A stretch of DNA of 64,000 bases from Flagellimonas ochracea (GTDB taxonomy: Bacteria > Bacteroidota > Bacteroidia > Flavobacteriales > Flavobacteriaceae): contig NZ_JAAABI010000002.1 of NCBI RefSeq assembly GCF_009903685.1, forward strand, positions 620,001-684,000, written 5' to 3'. Below the pieces are notes generated by a model. The model had not been told where the DNA came from and made no database searches. It was given only the letters and a program-made list of their open reading frames with translations. Position numbers and translations under genes: made by a program. Position 1 is the first letter of the stretch; every line of letters begins with the position of its first letter. This document shows, piece after piece, positions 29,115 through 37,800 of this stretch.

Positions 29115-31493
29115 TTATTGGTTCAGGGAAATCAGCAATTGTTTGTCAGAGGAAGTAAAAATGGAAGAATTCCCTTCGGTTGAATGTTCCGAATTGCCTG
29201 TTACAATGGAATAATTGTTCTTCGGCAAAATCAGTTGTATTGTCCAATCTGGGTTGGACTGATTTACTTCTATTTTAAGATTGTTTCCATCTTTGTGGTA
29301 TAAGATGGACACGGCGTTATCCGAAATTTTTACATTTTCCAGTTGGGCTCGGTCCCAAGCATCGGGCATTTGAGGCTCAATAACAACAATTTTTTTATGT
29401 GCCAGGGGCATGATCCCGAAGAACTGTTGCACAATGGGAATGGCATAGGAGTAAATATTCCAAGCCTGGGCCATCATCCCATAATCTGGCGATACTTCAT
29501 ACATACTACCAGGTAGAGCATAACTAAAAGTACGTGTCATTCTATTTAAATAATCCAGTGCCTCATTGGGACGGCCATAATTGTTCTCTGCAATGGCCTG
29601 TACCCCTGTGGGCAAGGTCATTACGGCTCCCGTGTAAGAGAAAACTTTGCTTCCTTTAAATGACCCCAAATCTTTGCCAGCAGAGTCATCCCTGTCAATT
29701 CCGGTTACGAAAACCCCAAAGGGGTTGGTGAACTTTTTGGCAGTATCTAAAGCGGTAATCGCTTTGGCCGAATCAGCAATTCCCATTTCCATGGGAGTGT
29801 TCACTACCCAGTTATGATGAAGCACAAAAGGTTTCAGTGCACCATGGGAAGGATTGCGTATAATCTTCTCTTTTGTTGTCTTCAATTCCTCAATGGCCCA
29901 AGGTTTATTTAGGGTATCGGCACGTACTATGGCATCTTCAATCAAATGTAAAGCCTGCTCATCCGTACCCAAAAAATCGGCGTAGGAGTCAAAATCTTCT
30001 GACCAGAATTCCTCATTTATTTTTTTCTTTAATGTATCAGCCAAGATTTTATATGACTTGGATGCTTCAGGTAGATTTAATTCAGCGGCCATTTTGGAAG
30101 CATCATCAAAGGCCCTTTGTGTATAGGCGGCCACATCGATCATTTCACTGTCCAGTCCGTGTATTTCCATCATACCGAAGCCATCGGGAAAAAGATTTTT
30201 GTTTTCATCGTTTTCCTTCAACAACCAATCAAGTCCTTTTTGTACCGTTGGGAAGTATTTTTCCAAAAATTGTTTGTCCCCATTCCATAAGTATATTTCC
30301 CATATCAAAGAGGTGAATTGAGGCGTTTCGTTTATGTTACCTTTATTGAAAACGGAACCGTTCGTGGACATTTCATGTAAAATTTTCCCGTTTCCGTTCA
30401 CGTCCATGGATACACTATCCAGCAATTTGATGGTCTTTTCCACAATTTCATTCTGCCCGATGGCCATATACCCTTTCAGGGAATATTCGCTGTCCACACC
30501 AAACCACCAAGGATAGTCTGGGATTCCTGCTCCGATACCGGTTCCAATTTCTGGCACGGTGCGGACCAACCAATCACAGTTATATTTGAGCCATTCGAAG
30601 GTTTGTTGTAGATCAGCATTGGGAATTGTCAACTTGGTTTGTTCAGACAGTTTGTTATAGCGAGCTTTCTTTTGTTGGCCCAAATCATAGAATTCGTTTT
30701 GAATGGTTTCATAGTTCTTTTTGGCATCATCAAGTGATGTGTATGAACCTGCCACTGTAAAATTCAGATTGTGCCGAGACTTGGCCGCCAAAGAAATATT
30801 GTATACCAACTCGCCGGATAAATGGTTTTCTCCTTTCTTCCTGGGCAGTTTTCCATTATCGGAAGGTGTCCGATCTGAACCATAAATGTTGAACCATGGA
30901 TTTGATTTGTCTTTTACAATCCACTTTCCTTCTTCATATCGTGCTTCATCCACATCATCATACATTTGTGTGTGCTCGCCAAGCCAAGTGGGTCTTAGGT
31001 CTGTGTGGCCAAAAAACTGAAAAGAGCCGGACATGTTCTCGTTCGAATCATTCTTGATGACATATTGAACGAATACTCCCTGTTGCCCGTCCGGAACAAA
31101 TTGATAACGTTCCACAACCAAATTCTTGCTGGGAAATTCAAAAATATGTTTGTTGGCAAACGGATAGTTTACGAAACTTGAAGCTTGGTTCAAAGACAAT
31201 GTATCGCCACCTATAATCACTTTAGCATCGAAACCGTCCATAAGTTTGATGGGATGGTTCCAAATCCCACCCATTTCTCCTTTAATATGCCATCCGAGGG
31301 AGGGAAAAGTTCCGTTTTGGTGACCCACCATATACACACGATCACCAGCGGTAACGAACGGAGAATCCAAGTAGGCTTCCTTGCCTTGTATTGATTGGGA
31401 ATCCGTTAAAAGGTCGGACAGGTATAATGGCGCCTCTGTTGAACAACTTAAACATAGTATGGAGGTAAAGAAAAAAAGAAAGAATTGCCTCAT
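29115..31493 (-). CDS. Lipoprotein glycosidase with six-hairpin fold, glycogen-debranching-like
   Basis: This 792-residue exported protein has a lipobox-like LCLSC (Cys17). After an N-terminal beta-rich region (about 30-270) comes an (alpha/alpha)6 barrel (about 290-700) with motifs such as YPWWFGVDSEYSLKGY, TNGSVFNKGNINETPQF and EIHGLDSEMIDVAAYTQRA that resemble the amylo-alpha-1,6-glucosidase / GH family with six-hairpin fold. The DSE and the later acidic residues could be catalytic. It probably trims an alpha-glucan or similar oligosaccharide in the envelope. The exact GH family cannot be fixed by eye. recX follows 2 nt later. Confidence 0.72.
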   Translation of the reverse strand: MRQFFLFFFTSILCLSCSTEAPLYLSDLLTDSQSIQGKEAYLDSPFVTAGDRVYMVGHQNGTFPSLGWHIKGEMGGIWNHPIKLMDGFDAKVIIGGDTLSLNQASSFVNYPFANKHIFEFPSKNLVVERYQFVPDGQQGVFVQYVIKNDSNENMSGSFQFFGHTDLRPTWLGEHTQMYDDVDEARYEEGKWIVKDKSNPWFNIYGSDRTPSDNGKLPRKKGENHLSGELVYNISLAAKSRHNLNFTVAGSYTSLDDAKKNYETIQNEFYDLGQQKKARYNKLSEQTKLTIPNADLQQTFEWLKYNCDWLVRTVPEIGTGIGAGIPDYPWWFGVDSEYSLKGYMAIGQNEIVEKTIKLLDSVSMDVNGNGKILHEMSTNGSVFNKGNINETPQFTSLIWEIYLWNGDKQFLEKYFPTVQKGLDWLLKENDENKNLFPDGFGMMEIHGLDSEMIDVAAYTQRAFDDASKMAAELNLPEASKSYKILADTLKKKINEEFWSEDFDSYADFLGTDEQALHLIEDAIVRADTLNKPWAIEELKTTKEKIIRNPSHGALKPFVLHHNWVVNTPMEMGIADSAKAITALDTAKKFTNPFGVFVTGIDRDDSAGKDLGSFKGSKVFSYTGAVMTLPTGVQAIAENNYGRPNEALDYLNRMTRTFSYALPGSMYEVSPDYGMMAQAWNIYSYAIPIVQQFFGIMPLAHKKIVVIEPQMPDAWDRAQLENVKISDNAVSILYHKDGNNLKIEVNQSNPDWTIQLILPKNNYSIVTGNSEHSTEGNSSIFTSSDKQLLISLNQ

Positions 31494-31553
31494 AATATCG
31501 ACCCAATTGGTGTGCTATAAAAGTAGTATTTTGAAATGAAAACCGATCTAAAC

Positions 31554-31588
31554 AAAAAAAGCGACCTCATTACGAGGTCGCTTTTTTT
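31554..31588. terminator. Bidirectional intrinsic terminator downstream of RNase E/G gene
   Basis: The stem GCGACCTC / GAGGTCGC (31561-31568 and 31574-31581) is flanked by seven A and seven T. It terminates the minus-strand RNase gene, whose stop it overlaps, before the glycosidase gene. Confidence 0.85.
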
Positions 31589-33134
31589 ATCTAATAATTT
31601 TACCTTCTTTATCCTTGAAATGATATTCAAGGTATTTATAGGCATCCCTAGGTTGTACCTTTATCCATTTTTTATAGGTTTTGAACCATTTGGAACGGAT
31701 AGAGGGAAATCCTTTGGTGAGATAAGCAGCAATAAAAGGGTGAGTATTCAGCTCAATTCCCTTTTGCTTGTTGTTTCCGTTGAGGATTCTTTCTAAATCA
31801 ACCTGGATCTTATCTATCAAAACTATAGGGGCCTCTACCTCGGCACCTGTAACATTGGGATTTTCCTCACTGGTTTTTATCTTCATTTCAGGACGCACCC
31901 TTTGTCTAGTAATTTGTACCAATCCAAATTTGCTGGGGGGTAAAATCTTGTGTTTTGCCCTATCATCCTTCATTTCTTCCCTTAGGTGGTCGAAGAGTTT
32001 TCTTCTATGGTCACCTTTGGTCATATCGATAAAGTCTATTACAATGATGCCTCCCATATCCCTTAACCGCAATTGTCTTGCAATTTCGGTTGCGGCCAAC
32101 AGGTTCACCTCAAGAGCGGTGTCTTCTTGGTTTTTGGCCTTATTGGAACGATTGCCACTGTTTACATCAATTACATGGAGTGCCTCCGTATGTTCAATGA
32201 TCAAATAGGCTCCTTTGCTCATAGAAGCGGTGCGCCCAAAAGATGTCTTTATTTGACGCTCAATCCCAAATTTTTCAAATATGGGAGCAGAGCCCGTGTA
32301 AAGTTTTACAATGGATTCTTTTTTTGGTGCAATCTCACTTAAATAATCCTTTATTTGATCATGTAGCACTTCGTCGTCAACATGGATTCCAGCAAAGGAG
32401 TCGTTGAAAACATCTCGAAGAAAGGAGGAGGCCCTATTGACTTCCACCAGCACTTTTGAGGGATGGTCTGCTCTGTGCAATTTCTTGCACATGGTTGTCC
32501 ATTTGGACATTAAATTCTGGAGATCTTTGTCCAGTTCTGCAACTTTCTTGCCTTCTGCAACGGTACGTATAATTACCCCAAATCCTTTGGGCTTAATGCT
32601 TTTCACAAGACGTATAAGCCTGTTTTTCTCTTCCTTGGTTCCGATTTTTTGGGATACGGAAACACGATCGGAAAAGGGGACCATGACCAAATAGCGACCG
32701 GCTAAAGATAGTTCGGAGCTGATTCGTGGCCCTTTGGTGGAAATAGGTTCTTTTACAATTTGTACCAGTAATGACTGATTGGCCTTGATAACTTCATTTA
32801 TACTGCCATTCTTGTCAATGTCTTTTTCAAATGGAAAATCTTTTAGGGAGAAATCCTTTAGTCTCCCTGTTCTTGCTTTTTTAATGAATTTAAGCATTGA
32901 GGACAATTGCGGGCCGAGGTCATGATAGTGCAGGAACGCATCTTTTTCATAACCTACGTTGACAAAGGCCGCATTTAGGCCTGTAACGGGTTTTCGTATC
33001 TTGGCTAGGAAGATATCCCCTACAGAAAAGTTGTTGTTGTCCTCTTCTTTATGTAGTTCAATAAGTTTTCCATCCTTTAGTAAGGCAAAATCGACTGCAT
33101 CAGGACCAGATCTTACAATTAATTCTCTATTCAC
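31587..33134 (-). CDS. rng: Ribonuclease E/G
   Basis: This endoribonuclease is involved in rRNA maturation and mRNA decay. It is 515 residues, like RNase G, and lacks the long C-terminal scaffold of E. coli RNase E. An S1 domain with RNase-E insertion occupies about 35-130 (VGDIFLAKIRKPVTGLNAAFVNVG). The DNase I-like catalytic domain has Asp323 (HVIDVNSGNRS) and Asp367 (IVIDFIDM), the expected magnesium ligands. The CPxCxG zinc-link of E. coli RNase E/G is not visible. The gene order RNase G, small basic protein, HU, then mutY is familiar in Bacteroidota. A 9-bp inverted repeat lies in its leader. Confidence 0.93.
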   Translation of the reverse strand: MNRELIVRSGPDAVDFALLKDGKLIELHKEEDNNNFSVGDIFLAKIRKPVTGLNAAFVNVGYEKDAFLHYHDLGPQLSSMLKFIKKARTGRLKDFSLKDFPFEKDIDKNGSINEVIKANQSLLVQIVKEPISTKGPRISSELSLAGRYLVMVPFSDRVSVSQKIGTKEEKNRLIRLVKSIKPKGFGVIIRTVAEGKKVAELDKDLQNLMSKWTTMCKKLHRADHPSKVLVEVNRASSFLRDVFNDSFAGIHVDDEVLHDQIKDYLSEIAPKKESIVKLYTGSAPIFEKFGIERQIKTSFGRTASMSKGAYLIIEHTEALHVIDVNSGNRSNKAKNQEDTALEVNLLAATEIARQLRLRDMGGIIVIDFIDMTKGDHRRKLFDHLREEMKDDRAKHKILPPSKFGLVQITRQRVRPEMKIKTSEENPNVTGAEVEAPIVLIDKIQVDLERILNGNNKQKGIELNTHPFIAAYLTKGFPSIRSKWFKTYKKWIKVQPRDAYKYLEYHFKDKEGKIIR

Positions 33135-33148
33135 CTGAATCGATTTTT

Positions 33149-33177
33149 ATTTATCCCTGTTCATTTTTGGGATAAAT
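33149..33177 (-). promoter_or_regulatory. Inverted repeat in RNase E/G leader
   Basis: ATTTATCCC (33149-33157) and GGGATAAAT (33169-33177) form a 9-bp stem with an 11-nt loop just upstream of the RNase gene start. It may be an RNA hairpin in the 5' leader. No T-tract follows on the minus strand, so it is unlikely to be a terminator. Confidence 0.4.
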
Positions 33178-33269
33178 GATTAAACAATATGTAGAAATCG
33201 GCTATTTTTCAAACCGACTGAAATTCTTTATTTGAATCTCTATGTCAAAGAACGTATACGCTAAAAATG

Positions 33270-33296
33270 AAAAAGTAGTTACAACAACTACTTTTT
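33270..33296 (-). terminator. Intrinsic terminator overlapping stop of small basic protein
   Basis: An 11-bp stem, AAAAAGTAGTT (33270-33280) and AACTACTTTTT (33286-33296), ends in a T-run on the minus strand. The stop codon of the 29-residue gene lies inside the stem. Confidence 0.75.
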
Positions 33297-33377
33297 CTTG
33301 TGTCGGTTAGCTCTCCTGCGTTTTTTACGCTTGTGGGTCGCAACCTTATGTCTTTTTCTTTTTTTACCACTCGGCAT
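33288..33377 (-). CDS. 29-residue Lys/Arg-rich protein, probable small ribosomal protein
   Basis: This is a very small ORF: ATG at 33377-33375, stop TAG at 33290-33288, 29 residues. It begins MPSGKKRKRHKVATHKRKK and ends ANRHKKK, with more than half Lys, Arg or His. It lies between HU and RNase E/G and is followed by a terminator that contains its stop codon, as expected for a real gene. Nearly identical mini-proteins are, to my recollection, conserved at this place in Bacteroidota. It may be a ribosomal protein (Thx-like, or bL38 described from Flavobacterium johnsoniae), but I cannot decide which. Confidence 0.78.
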   Translation of the reverse strand: MPSGKKRKRHKVATHKRKKRRRANRHKKK

Positions 33378-33404
33378 ATGGCTCTTCCTTTTATATTAGT
33401 TATA

Positions 33405-33695
33405 TTACTTTACTTGGACGTTGCTTTTTACACCCTCAACAAAAACCTTTGCAGGCTTAAAGGCAGGGATATTGTGTGCAGGAATTTTAATAGTTGTGTT
33501 CTTTGATATGTTTCTTCCTGTTTTTTCTGCCCTTGTCTTTATGATAAAGCTTCCAAAACCTCTTAGATAAACATTATCTCCATTCTCTAAGGATGATTTC
33601 ACTTCGTCCATAAAAGATTCTATCGTTGCTTGTACGTCTCCTTTCTCAATTCCTAGTTTCTCCGAGATTCTAGTTACGATATCTGCTTTCGTCAT
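33405..33695 (-). CDS. HU-family DNA-binding protein
   Basis: This is a histone-like DNA-bending protein, 96 residues, full length. It starts MTKADIVTRISEKLGIEKGDV and has the DNA-binding arm region GFGSFIIKTRAEKTGRNI and PAHNIPAFKPAKVF. It probably acts as a dimer in nucleoid organisation. The minus-strand -7 box TATATTTG lies 33 nt upstream. The 29-residue basic protein gene follows 27 nt later and may be cotranscribed. Confidence 0.93.
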   Translation of the reverse strand: MTKADIVTRISEKLGIEKGDVQATIESFMDEVKSSLENGDNVYLRGFGSFIIKTRAEKTGRNISKNTTIKIPAHNIPAFKPAKVFVEGVKSNVQVK

Positions 33696-33727
33696 TTCGT
33701 CTAATTATTTTCTGTTTTTTAGGGTTG

Positions 33728-33735
33728 CAAATATA
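33728..33735 (-). promoter_or_regulatory. -7 promoter box for HU gene
   Basis: On the minus strand this reads TATATTTG, matching TAnnTTTG, 33 nt before the HU start codon. It is divergent from the mutY promoter. Confidence 0.55.
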
Positions 33736-33789
33736 AACATTAAAATTAATCTTTCATTTAATGCCTTTAATTTTAAGTATATAAACTAC

Positions 33790-33797
33790 TACATTTG
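33790..33797 (+). promoter_or_regulatory. -7 promoter box for mutY
   Basis: TACATTTG matches TAnnTTTG, with a TTTA about 20 nt upstream (33766-33769) as a possible -33 element. The mutY ATG follows 19 nt later. Confidence 0.55.
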
Positions 33798-33816
33798 ATC
33801 CCTAGTATTTCCTGCT

Positions 33817-34854
33817 ATGCTTTTTTCCCAAAAAATATTGAAGTGGTATCACGAAAACAAACGGGAACTTCCTTGGAGAAGTACCAAGGACCCTTATCGA
33901 ATTTGGCTCTCTGAGGTGATATTGCAGCAAACCAGGGTAGCACAGGGATTACCCTATTACCAAAATTTCTTGGAATCATTTCCCACGGTATACCATTTGG
34001 CCTGCGCTTCAGAACAAAAAGTCTTGAAATTATGGCAAGGACTGGGGTACTATTCCCGTGCAAGAAACCTGCATGCCACCGCTAAGATGGTTGTGGAGCA
34101 TTACGACGGAAAATTTCCCAACACCTACGAAGAGCTCAAAAAACTCAAGGGGATAGGGGACTATACGGCCAGCGCCATTGCTTCAATTTGTTTTGGAATA
34201 CCCGAACCCGTTGTGGATGGCAATGTGTACAGAGTGCTCGCTCGGTTTTTTGGCGTAGAGCTTCCCATAAACACCACCAAGGGCATCAAGTATTTTAAAA
34301 AATTGGCAAGGGAAGTCATGGATTCTGAAAATAGTGCCGATTATAATCAGGGCATAATGGAATTCGGGGCTGTGCAATGTGCCCCCAAAAATCCAAAGTG
34401 CCAAGAATGTCCATTGAATGCGGGTTGTAAAGCATTAAAGGACAATAAAGTGCAACTTTTACCACTTAAACAAGGAAAGACCAAGATAAAGAACCGGCAC
34501 TTTAACTATTTGGTTTATTTGGATTCCAAAAAAAATACAATTCTTGAACAACGTCAGGGAAGGGGAATCTGGCAAAACCTATATCAATTTCCATTGCTTG
34601 AATCGGAAAAGGAAATGGATTTGTCAGAGGTTAAGGATAAGGCAAAAAACGCGGATTATTTACCCTCATGGGATACCGCTGACCTCTATAATGGGCAGCC
34701 GATAGTGCACAAACTTTCGCACCAACACCTCTATACCAAATTCTGGATTTTGAGAACGGAAGAAATACTGGTCGGTGCAACACCTTGGAACAAAATACAT
34801 GCTTTTCCTGTACCTGTTTTGATTGCAGATTTCATCCAGAGATTTAAAATTTAG
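33817..34854 (+). CDS. mutY: A/G-specific adenine glycosylase
   Basis: MutY removes adenine mispaired with 8-oxoguanine. It is 345 residues, typical length. Catalytic Glu33 lies in LSEVILQQTR, the helix-hairpin-helix is LKGIGDYTASAI, catalytic Asp134 is in PVVDGNVYRV, and the [4Fe-4S] loop has Cys188, 195, 198 and 204 with spacing 6-2-5. The C-terminal NUDIX-like domain that recognises 8-oxoG begins near 225. Its stop codon abuts the ssb promoter box. Confidence 0.96.
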   Translation: MLFSQKILKWYHENKRELPWRSTKDPYRIWLSEVILQQTRVAQGLPYYQNFLESFPTVYHLACASEQKVLKLWQGLGYYSRARNLHATAKMVVEHYDGKFPNTYEELKKLKGIGDYTASAIASICFGIPEPVVDGNVYRVLARFFGVELPINTTKGIKYFKKLAREVMDSENSADYNQGIMEFGAVQCAPKNPKCQECPLNAGCKALKDNKVQLLPLKQGKTKIKNRHFNYLVYLDSKKNTILEQRQGRGIWQNLYQFPLLESEKEMDLSEVKDKAKNADYLPSWDTADLYNGQPIVHKLSHQHLYTKFWILRTEEILVGATPWNKIHAFPVPVLIADFIQRFKI

Positions 34855-34862
34855 TACTTTTG
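34855..34862 (+). promoter_or_regulatory. -7 promoter box for ssb-gldE-gldD
   Basis: TACTTTTG matches TAnnTTTG and starts immediately after the mutY stop codon. The ssb ATG follows 15 nt later. Confidence 0.55.
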
Positions 34863-34877
34863 CCTAATTAAACAGTT

Positions 34878-35333
34878 ATGAGCGGAACATTAAACAAAGT
34901 AATGCTGATTGGGCATTTGGGAGACGAGGTGAAAATCCACTATTTTGAAGGGGGCAACTGTATTGCAAGATTTCCTCTGGCCACCAATGAAACCTATACC
35001 AACAGGCAAACTGGTGAAAAGGTTACCAATACTGAGTGGCACAATATTGTTGTCAGGAATAAAGCTGCTGAAATTTGCGAAAAGTATCTTAGCAAAGGCG
35101 ATAAAGTATATGTGGAAGGACGATTGAAAAATCGGCAATGGCAAGGTGAAGATGGCAATATGCGTTATACCACCGAGGTGCATGTGCAAGATTTTACCTT
35201 TCTGTCTACCAAAAAGGAGAGTATGGCCAATTCCCAACAAGGTGCTGGCGCAATATCACAGAATGAGCCTGTAAAATCAGCGGAGACTCCAACGGTTCAT
35301 GAAACAGAGGAAGATGATGACCTTCCTTTTTAG
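34878..35333 (+). CDS. ssb: Single-stranded DNA-binding protein
   Basis: SSB coats single-stranded DNA in replication and repair. It is 151 residues: an OB-fold (1-110; MSGTLNKVMLIGHLGDEVKIH, TEWHNIVVRNKAAEICEKYL, GDKVYVEGRL), a disordered linker and the acidic tip EEDDDLPF that recruits partner proteins. It is encoded between mutY and gldE, as in Flavobacterium. A second protein in this window, at 60684-61061, carries a nearly identical tip. Confidence 0.95.
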   Translation: MSGTLNKVMLIGHLGDEVKIHYFEGGNCIARFPLATNETYTNRQTGEKVTNTEWHNIVVRNKAAEICEKYLSKGDKVYVEGRLKNRQWQGEDGNMRYTTEVHVQDFTFLSTKKESMANSQQGAGAISQNEPVKSAETPTVHETEEDDDLPF

Positions 35334-35357
35334 AAAATAAGTTTAAAACGATATACT

Positions 35358-36668
35358 TTGGATCCCGAGCCCCATTGTTTGGCGTTTTTCTTTACCGCAT
35401 TCGGTGGAATATTCTATGTTAAGATAATTGTGCTTCTGCTTCTTTTAGGTTGCTCAGCCATGATTTCGGCTGCAGAGGTAGCCTTGTTCGGCCTTTCCCA
35501 AACCGATTTGAACGAAATGGGCGAAAAGGATTCCGCCAGGGGGAAGATTCTGATTTTGTTATTGGAGCGCCCAAAAAAATTGCTGGCCACCATTTTAATA
35601 ACCAATAATGCCATAAACATTGGTATTGTTTTGCTGTTCAGCTCTATTGGGGACACTATTTTTACTGGGCTCGATGGTACGCTCCGCTTTGTGTCTGAGG
35701 TTGTTGTCGCCACCTTTTTAATTTTGATGTTTGGGGAGATACTCCCAAAAATATATGCCAGCAGAAACCGAATCCAGTTTTCCTACCTTATGGCATTGCC
35801 ACTCAAATTTTTGAATGCTTTGCTAACACCATTAAGTGGCCCTATGCGTTCGGCAACCATTTTTATGGAAGAGAAATTGGGAAAACAAAAATCCAGCCTA
35901 AGTGTAAACCATTTGTCCCAGGCTTTGGAACTGGCTTCGGAAGGGGACACCACTAAGGAAGAGCAAAAAATTTTGGAAGGAATTGTAACCTTCGGCAACA
36001 CCGACACCAAACAGGTTATGCGGCCCAGAATAGACATATTTGCCCTTAATGAAAAAATGAAGTTCCCTGAGGTTATCCGAGAGATAAAGAAGAACGGATA
36101 TTCCAGAATCCCCGTTTTTTCCGAGAATATGGATAACGTGCTGGGGGTTCTCTATGTAAAGGACCTGCTTCCTTATCTGGATCGGAAAACTTTTAACTGG
36201 ATGTCATTGATTCGTGAACCCTATTTTGTCCCAGAGAATAAAAAACTGGATGACCTACTGTTGGAATTTCAGGGTAAAAAAAATCATTTGGCGGTTGTGG
36301 TTGATGAATACGGCGGTACTTCAGGCATAGTTACCCTTGAAGATATCATTGAAGAAATTGTTGGGGATATCAGCGATGAATTTGATGATGAAGATCTTAT
36401 TTTTTCCAAATTGGATGACCATACCTATGTTTTTGATGGAAAAACTGCCTTGAAAGATTTTTATCGAGTGGTCAAGATTGAAGATGAATCAATTTTTGAA
36501 GAACAAAAAGGCGAGTCGGAGACCATAGCTGGATTTGTCCTCGAAATTTCTGGAAGTTTTCCCAAAAGAGGGGAGAAAGTCCAGTTTAAAGACTATCAAT
36601 TTTTAGTGGAAAGCTCCGATAAAAAAAGATTGAAACGCATTAAAGTAACTTTGCCCCATGAAACATAA
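35358..36668 (+). CDS. gldE: Gliding motility-associated protein GldE (CNNM/CBS family)
   Basis: GldE is a membrane protein linked to gliding motility and related to CNNM/CorC magnesium proteins. It is 436 residues: N-terminal membrane DUF21 domain (about 20-190, CSAMISAAEVALFGLSQTDL), a CBS pair (about 215-330, MRPRIDIFAL and VVDEYGGTSGIVTLEDI), and a C-terminal CorC_HlyC domain (about 350-430). The start is a TTG at 35358; the resulting MDPEPH resembles other GldE N-termini. It overlaps gldD by 11 nt. The ssb-gldE-gldD order matches Flavobacterium johnsoniae. Confidence 0.93.
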   Translation: MDPEPHCLAFFFTAFGGIFYVKIIVLLLLLGCSAMISAAEVALFGLSQTDLNEMGEKDSARGKILILLLERPKKLLATILITNNAINIGIVLLFSSIGDTIFTGLDGTLRFVSEVVVATFLILMFGEILPKIYASRNRIQFSYLMALPLKFLNALLTPLSGPMRSATIFMEEKLGKQKSSLSVNHLSQALELASEGDTTKEEQKILEGIVTFGNTDTKQVMRPRIDIFALNEKMKFPEVIREIKKNGYSRIPVFSENMDNVLGVLYVKDLLPYLDRKTFNWMSLIREPYFVPENKKLDDLLLEFQGKKNHLAVVVDEYGGTSGIVTLEDIIEEIVGDISDEFDDEDLIFSKLDDHTYVFDGKTALKDFYRVVKIEDESIFEEQKGESETIAGFVLEISGSFPKRGEKVQFKDYQFLVESSDKKRLKRIKVTLPHET

Positions 36669-37212
36669 CCCTATCATTGCCCTTATCCTTATAGTGTTGC
36701 TTTCAGGGTGCAGGGATGAAGTGCAGCCCAAACCTAAGGCCATGTTGCGTCTGGAATATCCTAAAGCGGGATATCAAACCTCTGATTTAGGTTGTGCCTA
36801 TGTTTTTGATCAAAATAAGCTATCCACCCTAAAGGAGAATAAAGATTGTTCTTTGGTTTTGGACTACCCCATGATGAAGGGGTCTATTTTTCTTACCTAT
36901 AAAAAAGTGGATGGGAACATTCGGGAACTTTTGGTAGATGCTCAAAAGCTGACCTATGAGCATGTCGTAAAAGCCGACAACATAGCTCCAAAGGAGTACA
37001 TCAACCGGGATGAAAAAGTGTACGGAATGTTTTATGAAGTAAGTGGAAACGCAGCCTCCCAATCCCAATTTTATGTCACGGACAGTACAGACCATTTCTT
37101 GACTGGATCACTTTATTTTTATGCCAAGCCCAATTATGACTCCATTTTCCCGGCTGCGGTATACCTACAAAATGATATTAAGCGAATAATGGAATCTCTA
37201 CGTTGGAAGTAG
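36658..37212 (+). CDS. gldD: Gliding motility lipoprotein GldD
   Basis: GldD is a lipoprotein required for gliding and type IX secretion in Flavobacterium. It is 184 residues with a signal peptide and lipobox LLSGC (Cys18). Typical blocks are PKAMLRLEYPKAGYQ, LDYPMMKGSIFLTYK and TGSLYFYAKPNYDSIFPA. It overlaps gldE by 11 nt, so the two are translationally coupled. Its 3' end faces the next gene on the minus strand after 3 nt. Confidence 0.95.
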   Translation: MKHNPIIALILIVLLSGCRDEVQPKPKAMLRLEYPKAGYQTSDLGCAYVFDQNKLSTLKENKDCSLVLDYPMMKGSIFLTYKKVDGNIRELLVDAQKLTYEHVVKADNIAPKEYINRDEKVYGMFYEVSGNAASQSQFYVTDSTDHFLTGSLYFYAKPNYDSIFPAAVYLQNDIKRIMESLRWK

Positions 37213-37215
37213 CGA

Positions 37216-37641
37216 CTATTCTTCTGACAACAACTGTTCTGCCTCGGCAATACTTGAATTGATTTGATTTTTAAGTGCCTTAACCTTTTCTTCCTCCTCG
37301 TTAAGCCACAGTTGTTTTTCCTCTGAAAGCGCTTTTCCCTCCAAAATCTCTTCAGAGTCAAAACGATCACCAAAGTTTTTCATCCAATCCATCATGGCAG
37401 TGTTGGCATCTTGTAAGTCTTTCATGGCAGCTTCGTATTGCTGACCCATTGCCGTGGTATCCACTTTGCTTTTAAGTTCTCCAACCAATTTGCCAAGCTT
37501 TCCCATTTTGGGCATTACCTCATCGTGTATGGCCATTACCTGTTCCATTTGAGAGGGTTTCTCATCTCCCTTTTTTTTCTGGTTACAGGAGATAAATGCA
37601 AGGCCGAACAGTAGAAGTGAAAGTGAAAGAATTTGTTTCAT
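37216..37641 (-). CDS. Small helical lipoprotein of unknown function
   Basis: This 141-residue predicted lipoprotein has a signal and lipobox AFISC (Cys19). The mature part is almost entirely charged helix with heptad character (MEQVMAIHDEVMPKMGKLGK, then a Glu/Lys-rich C-terminus), so a coiled coil is likely. Comparable flavobacterial proteins are often labelled as viral A-type inclusion protein-like, a label based on coiled-coil similarity only. It converges on gldD with a 3-nt gap. I cannot assign a function. Confidence 0.75.
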   Translation of the reverse strand: MKQILSLSLLLFGLAFISCNQKKKGDEKPSQMEQVMAIHDEVMPKMGKLGKLVGELKSKVDTTAMGQQYEAAMKDLQDANTAMMDWMKNFGDRFDSEEILEGKALSEEKQLWLNEEEEKVKALKNQINSSIAEAEQLLSEE

Positions 37642-37716
37642 GCTGTAGATTTGAAAACAAATTTAACCAATGTAAATAGAAACCCTGTTGTTAAAATGTG
37701 CAATTTGATTTGGAAG

Positions 37717-37730
37717 GTGACTTATGTCAC
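37717..37730 (+). promoter_or_regulatory. Crp/Fnr-like dyad upstream of copper receptor operon
   Basis: GTGACTTATGTCAC is an inverted repeat (TGAC, N4 core spacing, GTCA) of the type bound by Crp/Fnr-superfamily regulators. The flanks extend it imperfectly. Its centre at 37723.5 is about 41-42 nt upstream of the start point expected from the -7 box at 37753-37760, the position of a class II activator. No consensus -33 element is present, which fits activator dependence. Confidence 0.5.
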
Positions 37731-37752
37731 TTTTTAAAAAAGTGGACTTCCA

Positions 37753-37760
37753 TATTTTTG
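37753..37760 (+). promoter_or_regulatory. -7 promoter box for copper receptor operon
   Basis: TATTTTTG matches TAnnTTTG, 41 nt before the GTG start of the small membrane protein. The Crp/Fnr-like dyad lies directly upstream. Confidence 0.55.
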
Positions 37761-37800
37761 CCGCTGAAACAGTTTTTGTATTTAGGATAAATAGATTACA

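Noticed and set aside
29873..30316. Plus-strand 147-codon ORF inside the glycosidase gene
   Set aside because: Its composition (Arg, His, Pro-rich) is typical of antisense shadows and it has no start signals.
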